Shown here: piece by piece, positions 1 through 11,600 of the stretch
Layout of the letters: each line of letters begins with the position of its first letter
How positions within the stretch are numbered: the stretch's first letter is position 1
From: Tipula vernalis
Taxonomy: Eukaryota; Arthropoda; Insecta; Diptera; Tipulidae
Length of the DNA stretch: 64,000 bases
Direction: 5' to 3'
Assembly (NCBI GenBank): GCA_958295665.1
Contig: OY282558.1
Location: forward strand, 24,613,409 to 24,677,408
Notes under the pieces: model-generated
The model's input: only the letters and a program-made list of their open reading frames with translations
The model's database searches: none
What the model was told of the DNA's origin: nothing
Translations under genes and position numbers: made by a program

Positions 1-1900
1 GTCCGATTACGATGGTTGATACCTCTATCAATAGGTTTCGGAACCTGTAATTGCTGTGACGATTTTTATTTTGATTGCTCGATTATTTCTAAACATTTCT
101 TAGAAAATTCAATTTTATTGAAAATCAACTGTGCTATAGCCCACAAGTTTTTGGGCGGCAAAAATCTGAAATGGTCCGATTACGATGGTTGATACCTCTA
201 TCAATAGGTTTCGGAACCTGTAATTGCTGTGACAATTTTCATTTTGATTGCTCGATTATTTCTAAACATTTCTTAGAAAATTCAATTTTATTGAAAATCA
301 ACTGTGCTATAGCCCACAAGTTTTTGGGCGGCAAAAATCTAAAATGGTCCGATTACGATGGTTGATACCTCTATCAATAGGTTTCGGGACCTGTAATTGC
401 TGTGACGATTTTCATTTTGATTGCTCGATTATTTCTAAACATTTCTTAGAAAATTCAATTTTATTGAAAATCAACTGTGCTATAGCCCACAAGTTTTTAG
501 GCGGCAAAAATCTAAAATGCTCCGATTACGATGGTTGATACCTCTATCAATAGGTTTCGGGACCTGTAATTGCTGTGACGATTTTCATTTTGATTGCTCG
601 ATTATTTCTAAACATTTCTTAGAAAATTCAATTTTATTGAAAATCAACTGTGCTATAGCCCACATGTTTTTGGGCGGCAAAAATCTAAAATGCTCCGATT
701 ACGATGGTTGATACCTCTATCAATAGGTTTCGGGACCTGTAATTGCTGTGACGATTTTCATTTTGATTGCTCGATTATTTCTAAACATTTCTTAGAAAAT
801 TCAATTTTATTGAAAATCAACTGTGCTATAGCCCACAAGTTTTTGGGCGGCAAAAATCTAAAATAGCCCGATTACGATGATTGATACCTCTATCAATAGG
901 TTTCGGGATCTGTAATTGCTGGGACGATTTTCATTTTGATTGCTCGATTATTTCTAAACATTTCTTAGAAAATTCAATTTTATTGAAAATCAACTGTGCT
1001 ATAGCCCACAAGTTTTTGGGCGGCAAAAATCTAAAATGCTCTGATTACGATGGTTGATACCTCTATCAATAGGTTTCGGGACCTGTAATTGCTGTGACAA
1101 TTTTCATTTTGATTGCTCGATTATTTCTAAACATTTCTTAGAAAATTCAATTTTATTGAAAATCAACTGTGCTATAGCCCACAAGTTTTTGGGCGGCAAA
1201 AATCTGAAATGGTCCGATTACGATGGTTGATACCTCTATCAATAGGTTTCGGAACCTGTAATTGCTGTGACGATTTTTATTTTGATTGCTCGATTATTTC
1301 TAAACATTTCTTAGAAAATTTAATTTTATTGAAAATCAACTGAGCTATAGCCCACAAGTTTTTGGGCGGCAAAAATCTAAAATGCTCTGATTACGATGGT
1401 TGATACCTCTATCAATAGGTTTCGGGACCTGTAATTGCTGTGACAATTTTCATTTTGATTGCTCGATTATTTCTAAACATTTCTTAGAAAATTCAATTTT
1501 ATTGAAAATCAACTGTGCTATAGCCCACAAGTTTTTGGGCGGCAAAAATCTAAAATGGTCCGATTACGATGGTTGATACCTCTATCAATAGGTTTCGGTA
1601 CCTGTAATTGCTGTGACGATTTTCATTTTGATTGCTTGATTATTTCTAAACATTTCTTAGAAAATTCAATTTTATTGAAAATCAACTGTGCTATAGCCCA
1701 CAAGTTTTTATGCGGCACAAATCTAAAATGGTCCGATTACGATTGTTGATACCTCTATCAATAGGTTTCGGGACCTGTAATTGCTGTGACAATTTTCATT
1801 TTGATTGCTCGATTATTTCTAAACATTTCTTAGAAAATTCAATTTTATTGAAAATCAACTGTGCTATAGCCCACAAGTTTTTGGGCGGCAAAAATCTAAA

Positions 1901-2072
1901 ATGGCCCGTTACGATGGTTGATACCTCTATCAATAGGTTTCGGGACCTGTAATTGCTGTGACGATTTTCATTTTGATTGCTCGATTATTTCTAAATATTT
2001 CTTAGTAAATTCAATTTTATTGAAAATCAACTGTGCTATAGCCCACAAGTTTTTGGGCGGCAAAAATCTAAA
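1901..2072 (+). repeat. 172-bp unit with 1-bp junction deletion (outlier in zone 1)
   Basis: Junction reads atggcccgttacg, lacking the a of gatta. It is the only such unit in zone 1; the other fourteen lie between 12278 and 24374. The next unit (2073) carries gctccaatt, as in zone 2, so a short zone-2-like block sits inside zone 1. Confidence 0.85.
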
Positions 2073-2591
2073 ATGCTCCAATTACGATGGTTGACACCTC
2101 TATCAATAGGTTTCGGGACCTGTAATTGCTGTGACGATTTTCATTTTGATTGCTCGAGTATTTCTAAACATTTCTTAGAAAATTCAATTTTATTGAAAAT
2201 CAACTGTGCTATAGCCCACAAGTTTTTGGGCGGCAAAAATCTAAAATGCTCCGATTACGATGGTTGATACCTCTATCAATAGGTTTCGGGACCTGTAATT
2301 GCTGTGACGATTTTACTTTTGATTGCTCGATTATTTCTATACATTTCTTAGAAAATTCAATTTTATTGAAAATCAACTGTGCTATAGCCCACAAGTTTTT
2401 GGGCGGCAAAAATCTAAAATAGCCCGATTACGATGGTTGATACCTCTATCAATAGGTTTCGGGATCTGTAATTGCTGGGACGATTTTCATTTTGATTGCT
2501 CGATTATTTCTAAACATTTCTTAGAAAATTCAATTTTATTGAAAATCAACTGTGCTATAGCCCACAAGTTTTTGGGCGGCAAAAATCTAAA

Positions 2592-3450
2592 ATGCTCCGA
2601 TTACGATGGTTGATACCTCTATCAATAGGTTTCGGGATCTGTAATTGCATTGACAATTTTCATTTTGATTGCTCGATTATTTCTAAACATTTCTTAGAAA
2701 ATTCAATTTTATTGAAAATCAACTGTGCTATAGCCCACAAGTTTTTGGGCGGCAAAAATCTAAAATAGCCCGATTACGATGGTTGATACCTCTATCAATA
2801 GGTTTCGGGATCTGTAATTGCTGGGACGATTTTTATTTTGATTGCTCGATTATTTCTAAACATTTCTTAGAAAATTCAATTTTATTGAAAATCAACTGTG
2901 CTATAGCCCACAAGTTTTTGGGCGGCAAAAATCTAAAATGCTCTGATTACGATGGTTGATACCTCTATCAATAGGTTTCGGGACCTGTAATTGCTGTGAC
3001 AATTTTTATTTTGATTGCTCGATTATTTCTAAACATTTCTTAGAAAATTCAATTTTATTGAAAATCAACTGTGCCCACAAGTTTTTGGGCGGCAAAAATC
3101 TGAAATGGTCCGATTACGATGGTTGATACCTCTATCAATAGGTTTCGGAACCTGTAATTGCTGTGACGATTTTTATTTTGATTGCTCGATTATTTCTAAA
3201 CATTTCTTAGAAAATTCAATTTTATTGAAAATCAACTGTGCTATAGCCCACAAGTTTTTGGACGGCAAAAATCTAAAATGCTCCGATTACGATGGTTGAT
3301 ACCTCTATCAATAGGTTTCGGGACCTGTAATTGCTGTGACGATTTTCATTTTGATTGCTCGATTATTTCTAAACATTTCTTAGAAAATTCAATTTTATTG
3401 AAAATCAACTGTGCTATAGCCCACAAGTTTTTGGGCGGCAAAAATCTAAA
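2592..3450 (+). repeat. Zone-1 HOR, partial copy 1 (five units)
   Basis: Units in the order ggatctg/gcattgac, atagccc/gggacg, gctctgatt with the 6-bp deletion, ggaacc/gacg/ggacgg, gctcc/gacg. This is the same marker order as the start of 5189-6393, with one ggaacc unit fewer. The unit at 3278 ends in an unusual gattgttg. Confidence 0.7.
3072..3076 (+). other. 6-bp deletion at the palindrome (1 of 3)
   Basis: The unit reads gtgcccac instead of gtgctatagcccac, so six bases of the GCTATAGC segment are missing and the unit is 167 bp. The same allele recurs at about 5670 and 6875 and marks the zone-1 7-unit HOR. Confidence 0.92.
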
Positions 3451-5015
3451 ATGCTCCGATTACGATTGTTGATACCTCTATCAATAGGTTTCGGGACCTG
3501 TAATTGCTGTGACAATTTTCATTTTGATTGCTCGATTATTTCTAAACATTTCTTAGAAAATTCAATTTTATTGAAAATCAACTGTGCTTATCACTTATAG
3601 CCCACAAGTTTTTGGGCGGCAAAAATCTAAAATAGCCCGATTACGATGGTTGATACCTCTATCAATAGGTTTCGGAACCTGTAATTGCTGTGACAATTTT
3701 CATTTTGATTGCTCGATTATTTCTAAACATTTCTTAGAAAATTCAATTTTATTGAAAATCAACTGTGCTATAGCCCACAAGTTTTTGGGCGGCAAAAATC
3801 TGAAATGGTCCGATTACGATGGTTGATACCTCTATCAATAGGTTTCGGAACCTGTAATTGCTGTGACGATTTTTATTTTGATTGCTCGATTATTTCTAAA
3901 CATTTCTTAGAAAATTCAATTTTATTGAAAATCAACTGTGCTATAGCCCACAAGTTTTTGGACGGCAAAAATCTAAAATGCTCCGATTACGATGGTTGAT
4001 ACCTCTATCAATAGGTTTCGGGACCTGTAATTGCTGTGACAATTTTCATTTTGATTGCTCGATTATTTCTAAACATTTCTTAGAAAATTCAATTTTATTG
4101 AAAATCAACTGTGCTATAGCCCACAAGTTTTTGGGCGGCAAAAATCTAAAATGCTCCGATTACGATGGTTGATACCTCTATCAATAGGTTTCGGGACCTG
4201 TAATTGCTGTGACAATTTTCATTTTGATTGCTCGATTATTTCTAAACATTTCTTAGAAAATTCAATTTTATTGAAAATCAACTGTGCTATAGCCCACAAG
4301 TTTTTGGGCGGCAAAAATCTAAAATGCTCCGATTACGATGGTTGATACCTCTATCAATAGGTTTCGGAACCTGTAATTGCTGTGACAATTTTCATTTTGA
4401 TTGCTCGATTATTTCTAAACATTTCTTAGAAAATTCAATTTTATTGAAAATCAACTGTGCTATAGCCCACAAGTTTTTGGGCGGCAAAAATCTGAAATGG
4501 TCCGATTACGATGGTTGATACCTCTATCAATAGGTTTCGGAACCTGTAATTGCCGTGACGATTTTTATTTTGATTGCTCGATTATTTCTAAACATTTCTT
4601 AGAAAATTCAATTTTATTGAAAATCAACTGTGCTATAGCCCACAAGTTTTTGGGCGGCAAAAATCTGAAATGGTCCGATTACGATGGTTGATACCTCTAT
4701 CAATAGGTTTCGGGACCTGTAATTGCTGTGACAATTTTCATTTTGATTGCTCGATTATTTCTAAACATTTCTTAGAAAATTCAATTTTATTGAAAATCAA
4801 CTGTGCTATAGCCCACAAGTTTTTGGGCGGCAAAAATCTAAAATAGCCCGATTACGATGGTTGATACCTCTATCAATAGGTTTCGGGATCTGTAATTGCT
4901 GGGACGATTTTCATTTTGATTGCTCGATTATTTCTAAACATTTCTTAGAAAATTCAATTTTATTGAAAATCAACTGTGCTATAGCCCACAAGTTTTTGGG
5001 CGGCAAAAATCTAAA
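3451..5015 (+). repeat. Duplicated block with the 8-bp insertion, left copy
   Basis: Nine units beginning with the unit that carries the 8-bp insertion, then atagccc/ggaacc, ggaacc/ggacgg, two gaca units, ggaacc/gaca, two extra units (4497, with gccgtgacg, and 4670), then atagccc/ggatctg/gggacg. The partner at 7426 lacks the two extra units. Confidence 0.72.
3589..3596 (+). other. 8-bp insertion at the palindrome (1 of 2)
   Basis: The unit reads gtgcttatcacttatagccc, eight bases longer than gtgctatagccc. The added bases are not a simple copy of the neighbouring sequence, although tta is present twice. Unit length is 181 bp. Confidence 0.9.
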
Positions 5016-5188
5016 ATGCTCCGATTACGATGGTTGATACCTCTATCAATAGGTTTCGGGACCTGTAATTGCTGTGACGATTTTCATTTTGATTGCTCGA
5101 TTATTTCTAAACATTTCTTAGAAAATTCAATTTTATTGAAAATCAACTGTGCTATAGCCCACAAGTTTTTGGGCGGCAAAAATCTAAA

Positions 5189-6393
5189 ATGCTCCGATTA
5201 CGATGGTTGATACCTCTATCAATAGGTTTCGGGATCTGTAATTCCATTGACAATTTTCATTTTGATTGCTCGATTATTTCTAAACATTTCTTAGAAAATT
5301 CAATTTTATTGAAAATCAACTGTGCTATAGCCCACAAGTTTTTGGGCGGCAAAAATCTAAAATAGCCCGATTACGATGGTTGATACCTCTATCAATAGGT
5401 TTCGGGATCTGTAATTGCTGGGACGATTTTTATTTTGATTGCTCGATTATTTCTAAACATTTCTTAGAAAATTCAATTTTATTGAAAATCAACTGTGCTA
5501 TAGCCCACAAGTTTTTGGGCGGCAAAAATCTAAAATGCTCTGATTACGATGGTTGATACCTCTATCAATAGGTTTCGGGACCTGTAATTGCTGTGACAAT
5601 TTTTATTTTGATTGCTCGATTATTTCTAAACATTTCTTAGAAAATTCAATTTTATTGAAAATCAACTGTGCCCACAAGTTTTTGGGCGGCAAAAATCTGA
5701 AATGGTCCGATTACGATGGTTGATACCTCTATCAATAGGTTTCGGAACCTGTAATTGCTGTGACGATTTTTATTTTGATTGCTCGATTATTTCTAAACAT
5801 TTCTTAGAAAATTCAATTTTATTGAAAATCAACTGTGCTATAGCCCACAAGTTTTTGGGCGGCAAAAATCTGAAATGGTCCGATTACGATGGTTGATACC
5901 TCTATCAATAGGTTTCGGAACCTGTAATTGCTGTGACAATTTTCATTTTGATTGCTCGATTATTTCTAAACATTTCTTAGAAAATTCAATTTTATTGAAA
6001 ATCAACTGTGCTATAGCCCACAAGTTTTTGGACGGCAAAAATCTAAAATGCTCCGATTACGATGGTTGATACCTCTATCAATAGGTTTCGGGATCTGTAA
6101 TTGCTGGGACGATTTTCATTTTGATTGCTCGATTATTTCTAAACATTTCTTAGAAAATTCAATTTTATTGAAAATCAACTGTGCTATAGCCCACAAGTTT
6201 TTGGGCGGCAAAAATCTAAAATGCTCCGATTACGATGGTTGATACCTCTATCAATAGGTTTCGGGACCTGTAATTGCTGTGACGATTTTCATTTTGATTG
6301 CTCGATTATTTCTAAACATTTCTTAGAAAATTCAATTTTATTGAAAATCAACTGTGCTATAGCCCACAAGTTTTTGGGCGGCAAAAATCTAAA
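5189..6393 (+). repeat. Zone-1 7-unit HOR, copy 2 (1,205 bp)
   Basis: Seven units in the order ggatctg/ccattgac, atagccc/gggacg, gctctgatt with a 6-bp deletion, ggaacc/gacg, ggaacc/gaca/ggacgg, ggatctg/gggacg, gacg. The 6-bp deletion makes the period 1,205 instead of 1,211 bp. The first five units match 6394-7252; by eye the only difference noticed is ccattg versus gcattg. Confidence 0.82.
5668..5673 (+). other. 6-bp deletion at the palindrome (2 of 3)
   Basis: Same 6-bp deletion allele as at 3072, inherited within HOR copy 2. Confidence 0.92.
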
Positions 6394-6872
6394 ATGCTCC
6401 GATTACGATGGTTGATACCTCTATCAATAGGTTTCGGGATCTGTAATTGCATTGACAATTTTCATTTTGATTGCTCGATTATTTCTAAACATTTCTTAGA
6501 AAATTCAATTTTATTGAAAATCAACTGTGCTATAGCCCACAAGTTTTTGGGCGGCAAAAATCTAAAATAGCCCGATTACGATGGTTGATACCTCTATCAA
6601 TAGGTTTCGGGATCTGTAATTGCTGGGACGATTTTTATTTTGATTGCTCGATTATTTCTAAACATTTCTTAGAAAATTCAATTTTATTGAAAATCAACTG
6701 TGCTATAGCCCACAAGTTTTTGGGCGGCAAAAATCTAAAATGCTCTGATTACGATGGTTGATACCTCTATCAATAGGTTTCGGGACCTGTAATTGCTGTG
6801 ACAATTTTTATTTTGATTGCTCGATTATTTCTAAACATTTCTTAGAAAATTCAATTTTATTGAAAATCAACT

Positions 6873-6877
6873 GTGCC
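6873..6877 (+). other. 6-bp deletion at the palindrome (3 of 3)
   Basis: Same 6-bp deletion allele, exactly 1,205 bp after the previous one, inherited within HOR copy 3. Confidence 0.92.
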
Positions 6878-7425
6878 CACAAGTTTTTGGGCGGCAAAAA
6901 TCTGAAATGGTCCGATTACGATGGTTGATACCTCTATCAATAGGTTTCGGAACCTGTAATTGCTGTGACGATTTTTATTTTGATTGCTCGATTATTTCTA
7001 AACATTTCTTAGAAAATTCAATTTTATTGAAAATCAACTGTGCTATAGCCCACAAGTTTTTGGGCGGCAAAAATCTGAAATGGTCCGATTACGATGGTTG
7101 ATACCTCTATCAATAGGTTTCGGAACCTGTAATTGCTGTGACAATTTTCATTTTGATTGCTCGATTATTTCTAAACATTTCTTAGAAAATTCAATTTTAT
7201 TGAAAATCAACTGTGCTATAGCCCACAAGTTTTTGGACGGCAAAAATCTAAAATGCTCCGATTACGATGGTTGATACCTCTATCAATAGGTTTCGGGACC
7301 TGTAATTGCTGTGACGATTTTCATTTTGATTGCTCGATTATTTCTAAACATTTCTTAGAAAATTCAATTTTATTGAAAATCAACTGTGCTATAGCCCACA
7401 AGTTTTTGGGCGGCAAAAATCTAAA

Positions 7426-8644
7426 ATGCTCCGATTACGATGGTTGATACCTCTATCAATAGGTTTCGGGACCTGTAATTGCTGTGACAATTTTCATTTT
7501 GATTGCTCGATTATTTCTAAACATTTCTTAGAAAATTCAATTTTATTGAAAATCAACTGTGCTTATCACTTATAGCCCACAAGTTTTTGGGCGGCAAAAA
7601 TCTAAAATAGCCCGATTACGATGGTTGATACCTCTATCAATAGGTTTCGGAACCTGTAATTGCTGTGACAATTTTCATTTTGATTGCTCGATTATTTCTA
7701 AACATTTCTTAGAAAATTCAATTTTATTGAAAATCAACTGTGCTATAGCCCACAAGTTTTTGGGCGGCAAAAATCTGAAATGGTCCGATTACGATGGTTG
7801 ATACCTCTATCAATAGGTTTCGGAACCTGTAATTGCTGTGACGATTTTTATTTTGATTGCTCGATTATTTCTAAACATTTCTTAGAAAATTCAATTTTAT
7901 TGAAAATCAACTGTGCTATAGCCCACAAGTTTTTGGACGGCAAAAATCTAAAATGCTCCGATTACGATGGTTGATACCTCTATCAATAGGTTTCGGGACC
8001 TGTAATTGCTGTGACAATTTTCATTTTGATTGCTCGATTATTTCTAAACATTTCTTAGAAAATTCAATTTTATTGAAAATCAACTGTGCTATAGCCCACA
8101 AGTTTTTGGGCGGCAAAAATCTAAAATGCTCCGATTACGATGGTTGATACCTCTATCAATAGGTTTCGGGACCTGTAATTGCTGTGACAATTTTCATTTT
8201 GATTGCTCGATTATTTCTAAACATTTCTTAGAAAATTCAATTTTATTGAAAATCAACTGTGCTATAGCCCACAAGTTTTTGGGCGGCAAAAATCTAAAAT
8301 GCTCCGATTACGATGGTTGATACCTCTATCAATAGGTTTCGGAACCTGTAATTGCTGTGACAATTTTCATTTTGATTGCTCGATTATTTCTAAACATTTC
8401 TTAGAAAATTCAATTTTATTGAAAATCAACTGTGCTATAGCCCACAAGTTTTTGGGCGGCAAAAATCTAAAATAGCCCGATTACGATGGTTGATACCTCT
8501 ATCAATAGGTTTCGGGATCTGTAATTGCTGGGACGATTTTCATTTTGATTGCTCGATTATTTCTAAACATTTCTTAGAAAATTCAATTTTATTGAAAATC
8601 AACTGTGCTATAGCCCACAAGTTTTTGGGCGGCAAAAATCTAAA
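7426..8644 (+). repeat. Duplicated block with the 8-bp insertion, right copy
   Basis: Same marker order as 3451-5015 at an offset of 3,975 bp, but the ggaacc unit at 8299 is followed directly by the atagccc/gggacg unit at 8472. The copies therefore differ by exactly two units, as expected from unequal exchange in register. Confidence 0.72.
7563..7571 (+). other. 8-bp insertion at the palindrome (2 of 2)
   Basis: Same 8-bp insertion allele as at 3589, within the right copy of the duplicated block. Confidence 0.9.
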
Positions 8645-11600
8645 ATGCTCCGATTACGATGGTTGATACCTCTATCAATAGGTTTCGGGACCTGTAATTG
8701 CTGTGACGATTTTCATTTTGATTGCTCGATTATTTCTAAACATTTCTTAGAAAATTCAATTTTATTGAAAATCAACTGTGCTATAGCCCACAAGTTTTTG
8801 GGCGGCAAAAATCTAAAATGCTCCGATTACGATGGTTGATACCTCTATCAATAGGTTTCGGGACCTGTAATTGCTGTGACGATTTTCATTTTGATTGCTC
8901 GATTATTTCTAAACATTTCTTAGAAAATTCAATTTTATTGAAAATCAACTGTGCTATAGCCCACAAGTTTTTGGGCGGCAAAAATCTAAAATGCTCCGAT
9001 TACGATGGTTGATACCTCTATCAATAGGTTTCGGGACCTGTAATTGCTGTGACAATTTTCATTTTGATTGCTCGATTATTTCTAAACATTTCTTAGAAAA
9101 TTCAATTTTATTGAAAATCAACTGTGCTATAGCCCACAAGTTTTTGGGCGGCAAAAATCTAAAATGCTCCGATTACGATGGTTGATACCTCTATCAATAG
9201 GTTTCGGGACCTGTAATTGCTGTGACAATTTTCATTTTGATTGCTCGATTATTTCTAAACATTTCTTAGAAAATTCAATTTTATTGAAAATCAACTGTGC
9301 TATAGCCCACAAGTTTTTGGGCGGCAAAAATCTAAAATAGCCCGATTACGATGGTTGATACCTCTATCAATAGGTTTCGGGATCTGTAATTGCTGTGACG
9401 ATTTTCATTTTGATTGCTCGATTATTTCTAAACATTTCTTAGAAAATTCAATTTTATTGAAAATCAACTGTGCTATAGCCCACAAGTTTTTGGGCGGCAA
9501 AAATCTAAAATGCTCCGATTACGATGGTTGATACCTCTATCAATAGGTTTCGGGACCTGTAATTGCTGTGACGATTTTCATTTTGATTGCTCGATTATTT
9601 CTAAACATTTCTTAGAAAATTCAATTTTATTGAAAATCAACTGTGCTATAGCCCACAAGTTTTTGGGCGGCAAAAATCTAAAATGCTCCGATTACGATGG
9701 TTGATACCTCTATCAATAGGTTTCGGGACCTGTAATTGCTGTGACGATTTTCATTTTGATTGCTCGATTATTTCTAAACATTTCTTAGAAAATTCAATTT
9801 TATTGAAAATCAACTGTGCTATAGCCCACAAGTTTTTGGGCGGCAAAAATTTAAAATGGTCCGATTACGATGGTTGATACCTCTATCAATAGGTTTCGGG
9901 ATCTGTAATTGCATTGACAATTTTCATTTTGATTGCTCGATTATTTCTAAACATTTCTTAGAAAATTCAATTTTATTGAAAATCAACTGTGCTATAGCCC
10001 ACAAGTTTTTGGGCGGCAAAAATCTAAAATGCTCTGATTACGATGGTTGATACCTCTATCAATAGGTTTCGGGACCTGTAATTGCTGTGACAATTTTCAT
10101 TTTGATTGCTCGATTATTTCTAAACATTTCTTAGAAAATTCAATTTTATTGAAAATCAACTGTGCTATAGCCCACAAGTTTTTGGGCGGCAAAAATCTGA
10201 AATGGTCCGATTACGATGGTTGATACCCCTATCAATAGGTTTCGGAACCTGTAATTGCTGTGACGATTTTCATTTTGATTGCTCGATTATTTCTAAACAT
10301 TTCTTAGAAAATTCAATTTTATTGAAAATCAACTGTGATATAGCCCACAAGTTTTTGGGCGGCAAAAATCTGAAATGGTCCGATTACGATGGTTGATACC
10401 TCTATCAATAGGTTTCGGAACCTGTAATTGCTGTGACAATTTTTATTTTGATTGCTCGATTATTTCTAAACATTTCTTAGAAAATTCAATTTTATTGAAA
10501 ATCAACTGTGCTATAGCCCACAAGTTTTTGGGCGGTAAAAATCTAAAATGGTCCGATTACGATGGTTGATACCTCTATCAATAGGTTTCGGGACCTGCAA
10601 TTGCTGTGACAATTTTCATTTTGATTGCTCAATTATTTCTAAACATTTCTTAGAAAATTCAATTTTATTGAAAATCAACTGTGCTATAGCCCACAAGTTT
10701 TTGGGCGGCAAAAATCTAAAATAGCCCGATTACGATGGTTGATACCTCTATCAATAGGTTTCGGGATCTGTAATTGCTGGGACGATTTTCATTTTGATTG
10801 CTCGATTATTTCTAAACATTTCTTAGAAAATTCAATTTTATTGAAAATCAACTGTGCTATAGCCCACAAGTTTTTGGGCGGCAAAAATCTAAAATGCTCT
10901 GATTACGATGGTTGATACCTCTATCAATAGGTTTCGGGACCTGTAATTGCTGTGACAATTTTCATTTTGATTGCTCGATTATTTCTTAACATTTCTTAGA
11001 AAATTCAATTTTATTGAAAATCAACTGTGCTATAGCCCACAAGTTTTTGGGCGGTAAAAATCTAAAATGGTCCGATTACGATGGTTGATACCTCTATCAA
11101 TAGGTTTCGGAACCTGCAATTGCTGTGACAATTTTCATTTTGATTGCTCGATTATTTCTAAACATTTCTTAGAAAATTCAATTTTATTGAAAATCAACTG
11201 TGCTATAGCCCACAAGTTTTTGGGCGGCAAAAATCTAAAATGCTCTGATTACGATGGTTGATACCTCTATCAATAGGTTTCGGGACCTGTAATTGCTGTG
11301 ACAATTTTCATTTTGATTGCTCGATTATTTCTAAACATTTCTTAGAAAATTCAATTTTATTGAAAATCAACTGTGCTATAGCCCACAAGTTTTTGGGCGG
11401 TAAAAATCTAAAATGGTCCGATTACGATGGTTGATACCTCTATCAATAGGTTTCGGTACCTGTAATTGCTGTGACGATTTTCATTTTGATTGCTCGATTA
11501 TTTCTAAACATTTCTTAGAAAATTCAATTTTATTGAAAATCAACTGTGCTATAGCCCACAAGTTTTTGGGCGGTAAAAATCTAAAATGGTCCGATTACGA

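Larger units (their letters stand above)
6394..7606 (+). repeat. Zone-1 7-unit HOR, copy 3
   Basis: First five units are almost identical to 5189-6047. Unit six has ggacctg/gctgtgacg rather than ggatctg/gctgggacg. Unit seven carries the 8-bp insertion also found at 3589, so this copy ends as a mosaic with another block. Confidence 0.78.

Noticed and set aside
2209..2409. Reverse-strand open frames of about 66-70 codons (also 55977-56177, 56477-56689, 58219-58419)
   Set aside because: Antisense reading of the same monomer, open only in units where a chance substitution removes a stop. No conservation across units.
3589..3596. 8-bp insertion as a transposon footprint or target-site duplication
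   Set aside because: No element remains, no clean direct duplication flanks it, and it sits at the palindrome where other length alleles also arise. Slippage or break repair is simpler.
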